DNA of 64,000 nucleotides from Datisca glomerata. Lineage: Eukaryota > Streptophyta > Magnoliopsida > Cucurbitales > Datiscaceae. The notes beneath the pieces are model-generated. The model had not been told where the DNA came from. It saw only the letters and a program-made list of their open reading frames with translations, and did not search any database. Positions within the stretch are counted from its first letter, which is position 1. Every line of letters begins with the position of its first letter. The translations under genes and the position numbers were made by a program. Shown here piece by piece: positions 1-10,384 of this stretch. The stretch is taken from contig QANY01000163.1 of NCBI GenBank assembly GCA_003255025.1, forward strand, positions 346,501-410,500, in the 5' to 3' direction.

Positions 1-239
1 TGGTTCTTCTACTCTGCTACATTATCATTGCAGCATGCTTTTTCGTCATCAACACTCCCTTGAGTAAGAAATTTTGTTCATTTTCATCTCTTTTTTACGG
101 CTTAATATGCATAACTCAATTACTTAACACAACAATGGAATAATTATTATTCTATTTTCTCCATGTTTATTCCACAGAGCAAGGAAATGACATCAACTTG
201 GGACTCAAATCACCACTACAAACAACCTTCGCAGCTTAA
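1..239 (+). CDS. Vacuolar cation/proton exchanger (CAX), copy A, last two exons (partial)
   Basis: The window begins inside the penultimate exon (1-63), which reads VLLLCYIIIAACFFV, the last membrane helix of CAX exchangers. A GT donor follows at 64 and an AG acceptor precedes the last exon (178-239). Translated across the splice, the end reads NDINLGLKSPLQTTFAA and then TAA. CAX proteins exchange vacuolar protons for cytosolic calcium or other cations at the tonoplast; this is the extreme C-terminus of the roughly 11-helix protein. The family call rests on this helix plus the longer matching exons of copy B (7057-7621). No stop or frameshift is visible here, so copy A may be functional, but most of the gene lies left of the window. 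Confidence 0.8.
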
Positions 240-1131
240 TTAACTGGTAACTTCAGTTTTATAAACAAATAATGTAATGTTTTTTTATTATTGTATAAAT
301 TATCAGCTTTAATTTTAGTCGGTAACATTTTTTTTCATTAATGATCCTGAACTAATTAGTAATTACCGTAAAAAAATTAAAAAATCCATTACTAAAAAGT
401 TTTATCAATTCATTGACCAAAATGAAAAAGAGAATATATTAGGGATTAAAATGAAAACGGGGTAATTAAAACTTTAATTAATTAACTATATAATCAGTCA
501 TTTGAGTTTAGAATGAAAACTGAAATGCAGGTTGGAGCTTAATTTTTGGGGATGGAGTATCAGTCTGGTCAGGAGGAAAATTTCATAGAAATTTCAGCAA
601 ATTCATTGGATTTGTTATTCTTTTCTTTCAAATGGTCTCTCGATGGCCTTCAAGAAAGCCAACGTTTATAAATATTTAAGCTCGCCGTTGAAGCTTGATG
701 ATGAAGGTCACAGCAGCTATGGCTCTATAAATTACTCAAAATCTCCCTGAGGTTTTTTTTTAGCTGCGTCTCTATTCTAATAATATTGGAACTAAGTCAA
801 TAAGTGGGAACTGGATGATGTTGTCCTTCAGTTCTGCAGTTTAATGTAATTTTGGGTTTTTTGTAATGTAATAAAATAATCATATTTCGGTGCCGTTCTT
901 TTGTTTGTAAAGATGGGAGATAAGTTAGGCCATTTTTTTACCATCTGATGAAAAATAATACGTAAAAAAAACTTAACTAGATGCATCTGACTGTCTATTG
1001 CAAAATAAACAATCAAGATTGTCGAATTATTCGTCAAAGCAGAAGAGAATTCTGATCAACGTACTTTCATCTTAGAGTTATGCACTTTGGGCTTTAATTA
1101 ATTGATAAACATAATTGGCGCTACAACAATT
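240..1131 (+). other. CAX copy A 3' untranslated and flanking sequence
   Basis: No gene is seen. Nearly the whole stretch has a collinear counterpart at 55242-56040 after CAX copy B, including the block around 600-720 (matching 55545-55640). Copy B lacks about 85 bases just after the stop codon that are present here. A TGCAG acceptor-like site at about 526-531 could mark a spliced 3' UTR exon, but that is a guess. The match is broken at about 1131 by the copia element. Confidence 0.6.
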
Positions 1132-1416
1132 CGTTAAGACTTAAGAGTAATGTTAAGTGTATTAATATGTATAATAGTATTGATAGTATTAAGCCTAAGG
1201 TAGTTAATTACCTTCTGTATATAGCTCCTGAATATGGCCCATATTTTTCTGTTGCTAGCTATATATAGAAGTCTATTTTCTCTTTCTTTAGTTAATGAGT
1301 ATTATTCAGCTTTGCTTTCTTTTCTCTTCTTCTTTCTCTGCATTCTTTCTTCTGCAACTACTTCTTTCTTCTCTCTCCCCAATCTGTCATCTTCTATCTT
1401 TCTACCATTCTCTTCA
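1132..1416 (+). repeat. 5' LTR of copia 1
   Basis: Matches 5936-6223 over its length (shared blocks include GTATATAGCTCCTGAATA and the CT-rich 3' half) and ends in TTCA directly before the primer binding site. TATATAG-type motifs lie near 1215 and 1260. The start is uncertain by a few bases because the first bases differ from the 3' LTR. Confidence 0.85.
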
Positions 1417-1428
1417 TCGTATTAGAGC
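1417..1428 (+). promoter_or_regulatory. Primer binding site of copia 1 (tRNA-Met type)
   Basis: TCGTATTAGAGC directly follows the 5' LTR. It resembles TGGTATCAGAGC, the initiator tRNA-Met complementary site used by most plant copia elements, with two or three substitutions. Confidence 0.7.
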
Positions 1429-1446
1429 ATAGAACGACTAGTCTAA

Positions 1447-2740
1447 ATGGCCAACGATTCAAGTGCAACCTCTCAAACTGAAACTCCGACTAAGTCTCGA
1501 AATCAAGTTCCCATTCAAACTCCTACTTTTATCACCAATGCCGTTGACACTCAACTTCAACTCGAAATCAAGTTCCCATTCAAACTCCGACTAAGTCTCG
1601 AAATTGCAACTTCATTTCAATTCACCTGGATCCTTCAAATTCGTGCTATGGAAGTATCAAATAACTTCTATTCTCAAGGCACACTCTATGTTTAGGTACA
1701 TTGATGGAACAATACCGTGCCTTAACAAGTTTCTATCCAACGACAAGGGAGATATTACAATCCCTGTCAATCCAAGATTTGGCCAGTGGAATGCCCAAAA
1801 CCAATCACTCATTGCTTTGATCAATGTGACTATCACACATGACATTATCTTACGTTGTTGGGTGTAAAACGTCGATGGAGGTTTGAAACTCCATAGAAAG
1901 AAGGTATTCTTCAATTTAAAGATCCAATATATTACAATTGAAATCTGATCTGCAATCTGTCTCCAAGAAGGGTAATGAAAGTCTTGATTCATACATTCAA
2001 AGAATCAAAAAGTTAAAAGATAAACTGGCAGTTGTCTTGTAATAATCGAAGATGAAGAAATTTTGATTTTTTACTCTCAATGGTCTCCCAAACAAATACA
2101 ATATGGTTCGAACCACTATCAGGACCAAGGTAGAACCAATGACTCTGAAAGAGCTCCATGTGCTACTCAAGTCTGAGGAACAGTTTCTTGAATTCCAATA
2201 GAAGCAACGTGAATGACTCTTTTCAACCAAAACACTAATGACCACTCAAGGCTCAAACTAAAAGGGAATAATAGAGGTGGATGCTTTAAAGCCTTTAAAG
2301 GGGCAGATTTAATTTGGGAAGATTAACTCTAGTAGAGGAAGGAGCTTCTTCAACAACCAATCAGTCAGTTTACTTCCATTCTTAGAGCACCTTCATCTCA
2401 ACTCACTCAAACCAACTTCAAAGGAGGAATCAATATCGTTACAGATAAGAATCATGGGTCTCAAAGTACCATACCCCAGTGCCAAATTTGTCAAAAGTGA
2501 GGGCACACAACCCTCGAATGCTATCATAGAATGAACTTCTCTTATCAAGGTAAGAACCCCCACCCACTCTTACTACCATGGCCACAATGGTCAATCAACC
2601 TGCAAATCAAGATTCTCAAATCTGACTTTTCGATACAGGTTACAATTCTCATCACTCCTGAACTAAATAACTTATTTACCTTTTATGAGTACAATGGGGA
2701 AGACAATGTGGTAGTTGGGAATGGATAAACCCTACAAATA
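1447..2740 (+). pseudogene. copia 1 gag (broken)
   Basis: A start MANDSSATSQTETPTK opens the gag region. The frame breaks at about 1695 and again repeatedly. Later parts recognisable as gag include NPRFGQWNAQNQSLIALI (about 1770-1820) and, near 2479-2520, a CCHC zinc knuckle CQICQK-stop-GHTTLEC whose internal codon is now TGA. Gag would form the particle and bind element RNA. A segment of about 29 bases near 1495-1525 is repeated at 1561-1590, adding to the disruption. Product is certainly non-functional. Confidence 0.75.
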
Positions 2741-3009
2741 ACTCACTCATGTTTCTGGAATCTTAACCATTTCTTCTCACTCTTCTTCTTACCTGAACTA
2801 TACAGTGTTTCTAATTTAACTACTAATCTCCTCTCTGTTTACAAGTGTAGTAAAGATAATAACTGTATTTTTTATTTGATGAATCTTATTTCCTTATTTA
2901 GGGCAAGGCCTCGGGTCGAGTTCTTTAAAAGGTCTCAGTAAAAATGGGTTTTACTCCATTCCCTCTTCTATATCAACTAACCAAAAGAGTGATAAATCTT
3001 CTACTTCAG

Positions 3010-3900
3010 TAGCCTTATTTGGAACTGGGACCTCTGATAGAATCTGGCATAACAAACTTGGTCACCCCTCAAACTCTATTCTTAGGCATATTTCTAATAA
3101 AGCTTGCTTATCTTGTGCTTCTTTATCATTTTCTAATTCTGACAATTGTATATGTACAAGTTGCATAATGAGTAAAGTGTCAAAAATACAATTTTCTCTA
3201 TCTCAAACTATTTTTACTTCCCCTTTACAACTTTTGCATAGTCATGTATGAGGGACATCACCTGTTGTTTTTGTCAAAGGTTACAAGTAATATGCATCAT
3301 TTAAGGATGACATGTCCAAGTACACTTGGATAATTTCTATGGTCTAAAAGTTCGTTCGCGGTCTCTTTTATCTTCCAAAGGTTTAAACCTTTTATAGAAA
3401 ATTTACTGTCTAAACAGGTTAAAGCCTTAAAGACAGATAGAGGTGCTGAATAGCCCAGTCTGTCCTTCAAGTACCATCTTGGAAAACATGGTGTTTTCCA
3501 CCAAAAATCATGTCCCCATAACCCTGTACAGAATAGGGTTGCAGAGAGGAAACACAATCACTTAGCAGAGACTGCTCAACTTTACTTCACACTGCATCTC
3601 TCACTTTACAATTATGGTATAATGCTTTTGCTACTCTAGTCTTTTTGATTAATAGAATGCCACTGTTGTCCTCAATAATAAATCTCCCATTTCAGGTTCT
3701 GTTTGAAAGGATTCCTGATTACAAACATCTTAGAGTTTTTTGCTGTGCTTGTTACCCATGTCTTAAACCTTACACAACACACAAACTGCAATATAAATTT
3801 ATTCAATGAGTTTTCCTTGGCTATGCATTAGAGTACAAAGGTTATATCTATTATGATCCTATAACTGGTAAAACATATACCTTTAGACATGTTATCTAAA
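3010..3900 (+). pseudogene. copia 1 GAG-pre-integrase and integrase (broken)
   Basis: The pre-integrase zinc-binding segment is clear at about 3040-3180: IWHNKLGHPSNSILRHIS followed by CTSCIMSKVSK. The catalytic core is recognisable near 3420-3560 as KALKTDRGAE, then NPVQNRVAERKH, which carry D and E residues of the DDE triad. Integrase would insert element cDNA into the chromosome. Several in-frame stops interrupt it, including one directly after RGAE. Confidence 0.75.
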
Positions 3901-3995
3901 CATTCTTAAGAAATCTGTTGATATATCACAGCTGCATAAAATAGTTCAAAATGATTAATCTGCTTATATAACTCTGCCTTACATAATTAATCAAC

Positions 3996-5300
3996 ATGTT
4001 ACAAGTTGCTACTAACACTCAGTGTGAATTTTTAAATACTATTTCTCCTGTGCAGTTAGATCATATTAATAATGATAACTCTCAATCAAAAAAATCTGTG
4101 CACTCTGAATCTTATATGCCTGACCATTTTAATACTTATATGCATGATTTATTACTTGCTACTGCTAGTCAGTTTCTTGATATTTCCAATGCTTTTGCTT
4201 TTGATCTCAATATTGAGCCTGTCACTGCACACACCTTGACTGACTCTATTTCAGATGTTTCAACTCAACCTAGTAGACAGAACATGCAAACTAGATCTAA
4301 ACTTGGTAATTCTAAGAAAATAACCTTTTTTGTTTCATACCCGTCCAAAACTGCTGAACCCACATCTTTCATTATTGCATCTAAAATTCAAGAATGGATT
4401 ATTGAAATGGAATAAGATCATAGGGCCTTGGAAAGTCAAAATACTTGGTCCTTAGTTCCTTTACTAAAAAGTAAAAACCTTGTTGGCTGCAAATGGGTAT
4501 ACAAGTTAAAGTATAACTCAGATGAGTCTATTGGAAGATATAAGGCTAGATTAGTGGCTAAAGGCTACCACCAAGAGGAAGGATTAGACTATAATAAAAT
4601 CTTTAGTCCAGTAATTCAAAAGCCTACTGTTAGAATCATTTTCTCTCTTAGAACACATTATAACTAGCCCCTAAGGTAATTGGATGTCAAAAATACTTTC
4701 TTACATGGCCTATTAAATGAAGAGTTTTACATGGAACAACCACCTGAGTTTGTTAGTTTTGTTCATCCTAACTATGTTTACAGGTTACACATGTCTCTCT
4801 ATGGCCTAAAACAAGCTCCAAAAGCTTGGTTTGATAGGTTCACCTCTCATCTTCTCACTCTTGGATTCACTACCTCACAGGAAGATTCATCTTTCTTTGT
4901 CAAGGCTAAAGCTAAGTCTCTTACTTATCTTCTCCTTTATGTGGATGATATTATCTTAACAGGTACTAATATTGCTTATATCAATAAACGTATTCATGAT
5001 CTTTAACTAGAATTTGAGATGACAGATCTAGGAAGCTTTAAATATTTCCTAGGTCTTGAAAAAACTAGGTCTGCCACTAGAATTTTTGTTAACCAGCATA
5101 GATATGCTTTTCATCTTCTTTCAAAGGCTGGAATGATTGATGCCAGACCATGCAGCTCACCTTGTTCTACAAATCTCTTATTTATAGTAATGTTGGTTCA
5201 CCTTTATCCGACATTACTGGATATAGAAGTATTGTTGGTTCACCTTTATCCGATATTACTGGATATAGAAGTATTGTTGGTTCTTTGCAATAGTTAACTT
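3996..5300 (+). pseudogene. copia 1 reverse transcriptase with linker (broken)
   Basis: The linker (3996-4415) leads into the RT. Landmarks in order: CKWVYKLKYNSDESIGRYKARLVAKGY (about 4480-4570, split here only for description), DVKNTFLHG (about 4683), MSLYGLKQAPKAWFDR (about 4793) and the catalytic LLLYVDDIILTG (about 4930-4965). The D-D pair of YVDD is intact. Stops at about 4413, 4665 and 5004 break the frame. A 42-base in-frame tandem duplication at 5192-5275 lies near the C-terminal end. Confidence 0.85.
5192..5275 (+). repeat. 42-base in-frame tandem duplication in copia 1 pol
   Basis: The 42 bases starting GTTGGTTCACCTTTATCC at 5192 are repeated from 5234 with one difference (GACATT versus GATATT). 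The unit is 14 codons and corresponds to the conserved GYRSIVGS segment between RT and RNase H, so the frame is kept through the copy. Confidence 0.9.
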
Positions 5301-5424
5301 TTACTAGGCTTGATATTAATCTAGTTGTTAAACGTGTGTACCGGTTTATGCATGCCCCAACTCTTGTGCATTTCATTGCTACTAAAAGGATTCTAAGAGA
5401 CATTGCAGGTACTGTGAACTATGG

Positions 5425-5889
5425 ATGAACTTTAAGCCGAGATTTCTCCATGTTCAAGCATTCAGCGATACTGATTGGACAGGAGATCTATCGGATAGGA
5501 TATCCATGAAAGTTTTTATCATCTTTTTAGGAGCTAATCTAATCTCTTGGAGTGCAAAGAAATCCAAGGTTGCTAGGTCCTACACTGAAACTGAATACAA
5601 AGCTATGACAAATACAACTGCAGAATTAAGCTGGATAAGACAGCTTCATTGTGATTTGCACTTTTTCTTATCTTCTCCTCCTACTTTATATTGTGATAAC
5701 ACTTCTATAATTTATTTAGCTTCTAATCCCATTTTTCATGCTAGAACTAAGCATGTTGAGATTGATTTCCATTTTGTCAGGGAAAAAGTAGTTAAGAAGG
5801 ATCTCCAAGTCAAGCACATAGACTCCAAGAGTATCAACTTGCAGATCTCTTCACAAAACCTCTGTCAACACCTCGATTTACATTCTTAA
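5425..5889 (+). pseudogene. copia 1 RNase H
   Basis: The frame reads AFSDTDWTGDLSDRIS (D of the active site), then SWSAKKSKVARSYTETEYKA (E of the active site), LYCDNTSII (D) and HARTKHVEIDFHFVREKV, all standard copia RNase H landmarks, within one open stretch of about 154 residues. It would degrade the RNA strand during reverse transcription. It is separated from the RT by stop codons, and the last part loses the usual DxxTKPL box through a frame change. Confidence 0.85.
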
Positions 5890-5921
5890 GGAACAAACTG
5901 ATGCCCTTCATCTCTAGCATC

Positions 5922-6223
5922 AGTTTGAGGGGGGATGTTAAGAGTGATGTTAAGTGTATTAACATGTATAATATTATTGATAATATTAAACCTAAGGTAG
6001 TTAATTAGCTTCTGTATATAGCTCCTGAATATAGCCATTGTTTTTCTGTTGCTGGCTATATATATTAGTCTATTTTCTCTTTCTTCAGTTAATGAGTACT
6101 ATTCATCTTTGCTTTCTTTTATCTTCTTCTTTCTTCTTCTTTCTCTATAATCTTTCTTTTGTAACTACTTCTTTCTTCTCTCTCGCAACTCTGTCATCTT
6201 CTATCTTTCGACCATTCTTTTCA
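5922..6223 (+). repeat. Polypurine tract and 3' LTR of copia 1
   Basis: The purine run GAGGGGGGA (about 5927-5935) directly precedes the 3' LTR, which starts TGTTAAGAGTG at 5936 and ends in TTCA at 6223. The tract primes plus-strand DNA synthesis. The LTR keeps the TG start that is lost in the 5' LTR. Confidence 0.85.
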
Positions 6224-6333
6224 CATTAACCAAAATTAAACAACATGTATGGATATATATGACATAAATTGTTAATATGTAATGACATTAGTACTTCAAG
6301 GAGTTATGGCACTTTTTTTCTCTTTTCCTAATA

Positions 6334-6477
6334 GATAGATTTATCAACAATATGGGTTGAACACTTAGTTAAGTCCTCACAACCATACTTAGAGGTCGTG
6401 TGTTTGAGTCATACTTCCCACAATCCCTTTTAAAATTTATATTTTTGACCAAAAAAGTAATTGATAGATATATCAAC
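6334..6477 (+). mobile_element. SINE-like insertion with 15-base target-site duplication
   Basis: GATAGATTTATCAAC (6334-6348) and GATAGATATATCAAC (6463-6477) flank a 114-base insert. The duplicate locus near 56180-56200 has only one related site and no insert. The insert carries GAGGTCGTGTGTTTGAGTC, close to a Pol III B box (GGTTCGANTCC) as in tRNA-derived plant SINEs. No long A-tail is visible, so the class is inferred. Confidence 0.6.
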
Positions 6478-7056
6478 GTTTCGATTGAAGTTAGGTAAAG
6501 TTATTGACTTAGCATAATGAATTGTAATCTAACTTATCTGAAAGTTCAAGATGTTGGAAAATTTGTTCTATAGGAGAAGGGTTGGTATTTGGTGTTTCAA
6601 ATTATTTGGAGATTTAGTTTATTATTTTGTGCAATTATTTATTAAGGAAAATACTATGTAATGTTGTGTGCCTTGAATAAGATTCTTATTTTAAATAGAA
6701 AAATTATTCTTTTTTTAGCTCTATAAATAAGTGGATTTGATTTACGATTAGTTGGTTCTGTTTCAACTGAAGGTGAGTGGCGACTTTAAAATGAGCATCC
6801 CATAATGAAGAAACTCTGTCCTAAAGGAAAAATATGATTTAAACAGATGGAAAATTGTGAAAGGTTAGGGAAAGATTTGTTTAGGTCATTCTTTTGTTTG
6901 AGAGTGCTTTATTAGAAATATTTTTTAGGCATATGTAAAGATTATTTTAGCTAATAATTATTCAATGAGCATTTTAGTTTAAATTTTTTATGTAATACAT
7001 AACAATTTCATTATACAAAATTAATTAAACTGAGTGATTATGGTAAAATTTGTCAG
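6478..7056. other. Intergenic or intronic sequence before CAX copy B
   Basis: AT-rich sequence with no gene recognised. The first 110 bases still match the duplicate flank near 56200-56300. The rest leads up to the first surviving CAX copy B exon; upstream CAX exons are not seen, so copy B lacks its 5' half. Confidence 0.5.
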
Positions 7057-7621
7057 GACGATGATCTTCCAGAAGAAACCGCGGTGATTGGATTCTGGAG
7101 TGGATTTGCATGGTTGGTCGGAATGACCCATTGTCACTGCTTTGTTGTCTGAGTACGTTGTGGGGACAATTGAGGTAATTAAACTTACATCAAATTACTT
7201 CCATATTATCATATTAATTGATAATAAAGTGGACTTACTTTTCTTGCTTTCAAATGTGATGTGGAATTAATTTATATGGTGAATCTTAATCAGGATGCAT
7301 CGGATTCATGGGGTTTTTGTCAGTTAGCTTTATAAGCATACATATCTTTAGGAGTTGGTTTGGGATCTGCGACTCAAATTGCTCTTTTTGTGGTAAGATT
7401 TGTAATTTGAGTTGAAATACTTATGTTTTTAAGGTTATAATGGAAACCTTTGAGAGCCTAATTAATATAATGAATGTGATTTCATATGACTCAGGTTTCA
7501 TTATCACTATGTATGGTTGTTGCTTGGATGATGAGAATCAGTATGGATCTTAATTTCAACCTCGACCTCCTTGAATCTTGCTCTCTTGCTCTAGCAATAA
7601 TTGCCACAGCCTTTACATTAG
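7057..7621 (+). pseudogene. CAX copy B: three internal exons of a broken cation/proton exchanger
   Basis: Exon 1 (7057-7174) reads DDDLPEETAVIGFWSGFAWL and, after a one-base frameshift at about 7128, ALLSEYVVGTIE. Exon 2 (7294-7392) starts DASDSWG and ends LGSATQIALFV, but about 24 family residues between them (the helix and acidic loop) are deleted and the frame is lost. Exon 3 (7495-7621) reads VVAWMMRISMDLNFNLDLLE and ALAIIATAFTL. Exons are bounded by AG and GT. These are collinear with the second half of CAX proteins; the next expected residues (QDGTSHY...) occur only at 54972. The 5' half of the gene is missing, so this copy is dead. Confidence 0.85.
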
Positions 7622-8250
7622 GTAAACGACATTTATATACAGTTCTTATTTTGTACTTATGCATCAAATGTTACAGCGAATTGTTTAATAATCATGTCTT
7701 TGGGAAGATTTACTAGGCTTTTGCAATGATTCTCACCTATTTAGTGCTCCTTTATTTAAATTTTGTAATATATATATATATATATATATTAAAGGTAAAA
7801 TAATTGATTGCGATTCTTAATTTAGTCCTAGTAAGCCTGATTTTTTTAAATTAGATATGTGAATAATTTAAAACGCTGCGATCAAAATCAAAGGATAATA
7901 AAATGACATGATTGTAACACTTTAAATTATGAAAAAAAAAATATTTAGTCCCGTAACTTTAATCTATGTTTTTATGTGGTCCTTTAACTTTTAAATTAAG
8001 CACTTTTGGTCCTCTAATTTTCAAAAACATTTCTATGTGGTCTTCTCCTCCAACCCTGTTAGTTAATTCGTTAACTTTACTCACATGGTCGTTGATTGGG
8101 TGATGATGATACGCTGGATCATTACTGATTGTACAATACCTGACACCCTAACTTTGAACTCACCGTTTTGCATTACCTATACCTAACTCTAAGTTCACTA
8201 TAGCAAAGCCCTCCATCAAAAGAACAGAGCACTCCATCGCAAAAAACTCC
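7622..8250. other. Start of the giant CAX copy B intron; no gene seen
   Basis: Begins with the donor GGTAAAC after the last AFTL exon. Contains a short TA microsatellite (about 7770-7790). The segment 7930-8080 has repeated phrases such as TTTAGTCCCGTAACTTTAATC and TTTGGTCCTCTAATTTTC (spacing about 80 bases), a texture common in decayed plant transposons, but no ends could be defined. Confidence 0.5.
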
Positions 8251-8435
8251 TGTAAAGGACTTTTCCGGTAAAAACAAATATAATACACACAAATAATAAA
8301 AGTAATAAATGAAAGAAAAAAGAGTAAGAAAGTAAGAACTCGAAAGCTTTATTTGCTTATTTATACATGAACACAATCAGATTACAACAAATTCTCTTAT
8401 CTTATAGCTAATAACAGGGAATTGATAGACATTTA
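8251..8435 (-). repeat. 3' LTR part of gypsy 1
   Basis: Starts TGTAAAGGAC and matches 19064-19275 in shared blocks such as CACAAATAATAAAAGTAA, GAGTAAGAAAGTAAGAAC and TAGCTAATAA. After about 8435 similarity to the other LTR is lost, so the inner boundary is unknown; CA at about 8583 is one candidate. Confidence 0.65.
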
Positions 8436-8771
8436 TCGTTCCCTTTTTCTGGAACGTCTCATGTTTCTATTTTCAAATATTCCTTGAAAACATGAGGCGT
8501 GATACTTGAGTCTGTCTGGGACAGACTGCTTCTGCTTCTTCTTGCCAGTTGCACTTCTTGATTCATCAATCATTGCAACAGTCCATTTATGTCATACCTC
8601 TTCAATTACTCATTTTCCCACTAGCCTTTTCGTATTCAATCGTTTCAAATTCCCTTCATGTATTTTAATATCTTACTTCTTATCTTCGATTCTGTAAGTT
8701 CTCCACTTCTTCCTCTTCTTCTTCTCTACATTTCTTTCATTTTCTTAGAGTTATAGCATACGAGACTTATT

Positions 8772-9068
8772 TTAAACCCTATGTTCTCTTAGTTAGGTCT
8801 GAAACTGAGTTTAGGGAGTTCATGGCCTCTTACCAAGAAGCTTTTCCTCCAGACATCCTCTGTACCTTGTGAGAGAGTTTATCCTCAAGAGTTACGTGTA
8901 GGTCTCCATACCAAATCACCCTTCATCCAATGTTCATAACATTAGGCCTTAAAGTACCATTATCCCCTCTTTTCCAGGAATTCTTTACTACTTATCGCTT
9001 GGCCCCTTCCCAGTTTACCCTGAGTTCCTATAGGGTAGTCTTATATGTTGAAGCCATGAATAGGAGGT
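8772..9068 (+). pseudogene. Antisense-strand ORF fragment of gypsy 1 (Tat-type aORF)
   Basis: Reads SETEFREFMASYQEAFPPD, a stop and frame change near 8870, then PYQITL.PMF.TLGLK, LFQEFFTTY, LAPSQFTLSSY and VEAMNRRYN. This closely parallels the minus-strand gene at 31081-31500 in gypsy 2 (PYQITL.PMY.SLGLK, LFQAFFGTF, LTPSQYTPNTY, IEALSRRHN). In both elements the gene is antisense to pol and lies between pol and the 3' LTR. The pattern resembles the 'putative gypsy type transposon' (Transposase_28-like) proteins annotated in plants; that naming is from memory of the family. Function unknown. It is interrupted, and its downstream half is missing. Confidence 0.7.
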
Positions 9069-9106
9069 ATAACATTAGGCCTTAAAGTACCATTATCCCC
9101 TCTTTT
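8936..9106 (+). repeat. 38-base direct repeat at a deletion junction in gypsy 1
   Basis: The same 38 bases (starting ATAACATTAGGCC, ending CCCCTCTTTT) occur at 8936-8973 and 9069-9106. The first copy is part of the antisense gene; the second abuts RNase H sequence of the minus strand exactly where the second RNase H and integrase have been lost. This looks like filler copied from nearby DNA during break repair. Confidence 0.8.
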
Positions 9107-10350
9107 ATACCTTGTTATGGCCGCCACCAGGCTCTTACTCACAAAGTAAATGAGCTTCTACTTTTTTTTTCTTCCCTAATTAGAACGGTACGAACAGCCG
9201 TTTATGATATTGCCATATAAAGAAGCAGTTGCTCATCGGGTATTAGTTTTGAGAGCAATGGAGGAGTCATTAGATATTCTTTGATTCTCTTGAAAACACT
9301 TCACATTCTTCGTCCTAGCTGTCAACAGAATTCTTTTTCAATTTTGTAAAGAATGGCTTGCACTTGTCCGTTGACATTGAGAGAAATCTATTTAGGACCA
9401 TCAATTTTCCCGTCAAAATTTCTATCTCCTTACGATATTTTGGAGACTACATCTCTGTGATAGCTGTCACATGACCTGGGTTGACTTGAATTCCCCGTTG
9501 CATTACTAGATGACTAAGGAACTTTTCTGCTACTACGCCGAATGTGCATTTTTCTGGATTCAGCTTCATAGAGATTTTGTAAGTTCGAAAATGCCTCATC
9601 AAGATCCCTCATGTGATCTTCCCATTCACAATTTTTGACTGGCATATCATCCATGTAAACCTTCATGGTTTTCTTAATTTGCTCGTGACAAATTTTGTTC
9701 AAGAGTCTCTGGTACGTTGAACCTACATTTTACAGTCCAAAGGGCATTACTTTATAACAAAATATACCATGTTCAGTTATAAATGAGGTATTTTCTTAAT
9801 TAAGTTTGAACATTTTCACCTAATTATATCCTGAGAAGGCATCCACGAAGCTGAGGATTTCATGTCCCGAAGTCGCATTCACCATCTGATCTACTCTTGG
9901 TAACAGGTAATCATCCTTTGGGCAAAATTTATTCAGATTGGTGAAATCAACATAGATTCTTCACTTCGGGTTCTTCTTTTTCACCATAACTACATTGGCA
10001 AGCCATTCTGAATAATCCCTTTCCCAGATGAAGTCATCTTTCAAAAGTTTCTCCACTTCTTCTTTGAATAGTTCATTCCATTTTGGGGTGAAACTTCTCT
10101 TCCGTTGCTTTACTAGCTTTACAATGTGGATCAAAATTTAATTTATGACGTAAAAATTTTTCAGGAATACCTGTCATCTCTTGTGTCGTAGTTGCAAAAA
10201 TGTCTTTGTTTTTCTACAAGAAATATGTAAACCTTTTCTTCTCTGTTTGCTCGAGGTTGGCCCTGATGTTAGTTGTCTTTTGAGCCCTTTCTTTTAGGTA
10301 TAAAAGCTCAATTTCTTCTCCTGCTTCATACCTCGAGCCACCTTGCCCAT
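9107..10350 (-). pseudogene. gypsy 1 reverse transcriptase and RNase H (broken)
   Basis: On the minus strand the RT shows KKTMKVYMDDMPVK (catalytic YMDD, about 9620-9660) with EWEDHMRDLDEAFSNL after it; plus-strand phrases at 9800-10000 encode further RT motifs in reverse. RNase H follows at about 9340-9107 with RIKEYLMTPPLLSKLIPDEQ and AVRTVLIREEKK, nearly identical to gypsy 2 (27230-27370). Multiple stops and shifts. Together these would copy element RNA into DNA. The RNase H ends abruptly at RYK, at the junction with the 38-base filler repeat. Confidence 0.8.
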
Positions 10351-10384
10351 CTTCATATGATTCTTATTGCTCTGTAGTCTCAAT

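Larger units (their letters stand above)
1132..6223 (+). mobile_element. Ty1/copia LTR retrotransposon 1, degenerate but structurally complete
   Basis: About 5.1 kb, with two similar LTRs (1132-1416 and 5936-6223), a tRNA-Met-type primer binding site, gag, integrase, reverse transcriptase and RNase H in copia order, and a polypurine tract. All coding parts carry stops or frameshifts, so it cannot move on its own. The terminal TG of the 5' LTR is altered and seems to carry a 7-base local duplication, so no convincing 5-base target-site duplication can be named. It sits in the 3' flank of CAX copy A and is absent from the duplicate flank at 56040-56140. Confidence 0.9.
1..6590 (+). repeat. Tandem segmental duplication, left copy (CAX 3' end and downstream)
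   Basis: Positions 1-1110 match 55005-56040, and 6285-6590 match about 56140-56300, in the same order and orientation. The matching sequence includes CAX exons, introns and non-coding flank, so this is a DNA duplication rather than a retrocopy. The copia element (1132-6223) and a SINE-like insert (6334-6477) are present only in this copy, so they arrived after the duplication. Right copy: 54972-56300. Confidence 0.8.
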
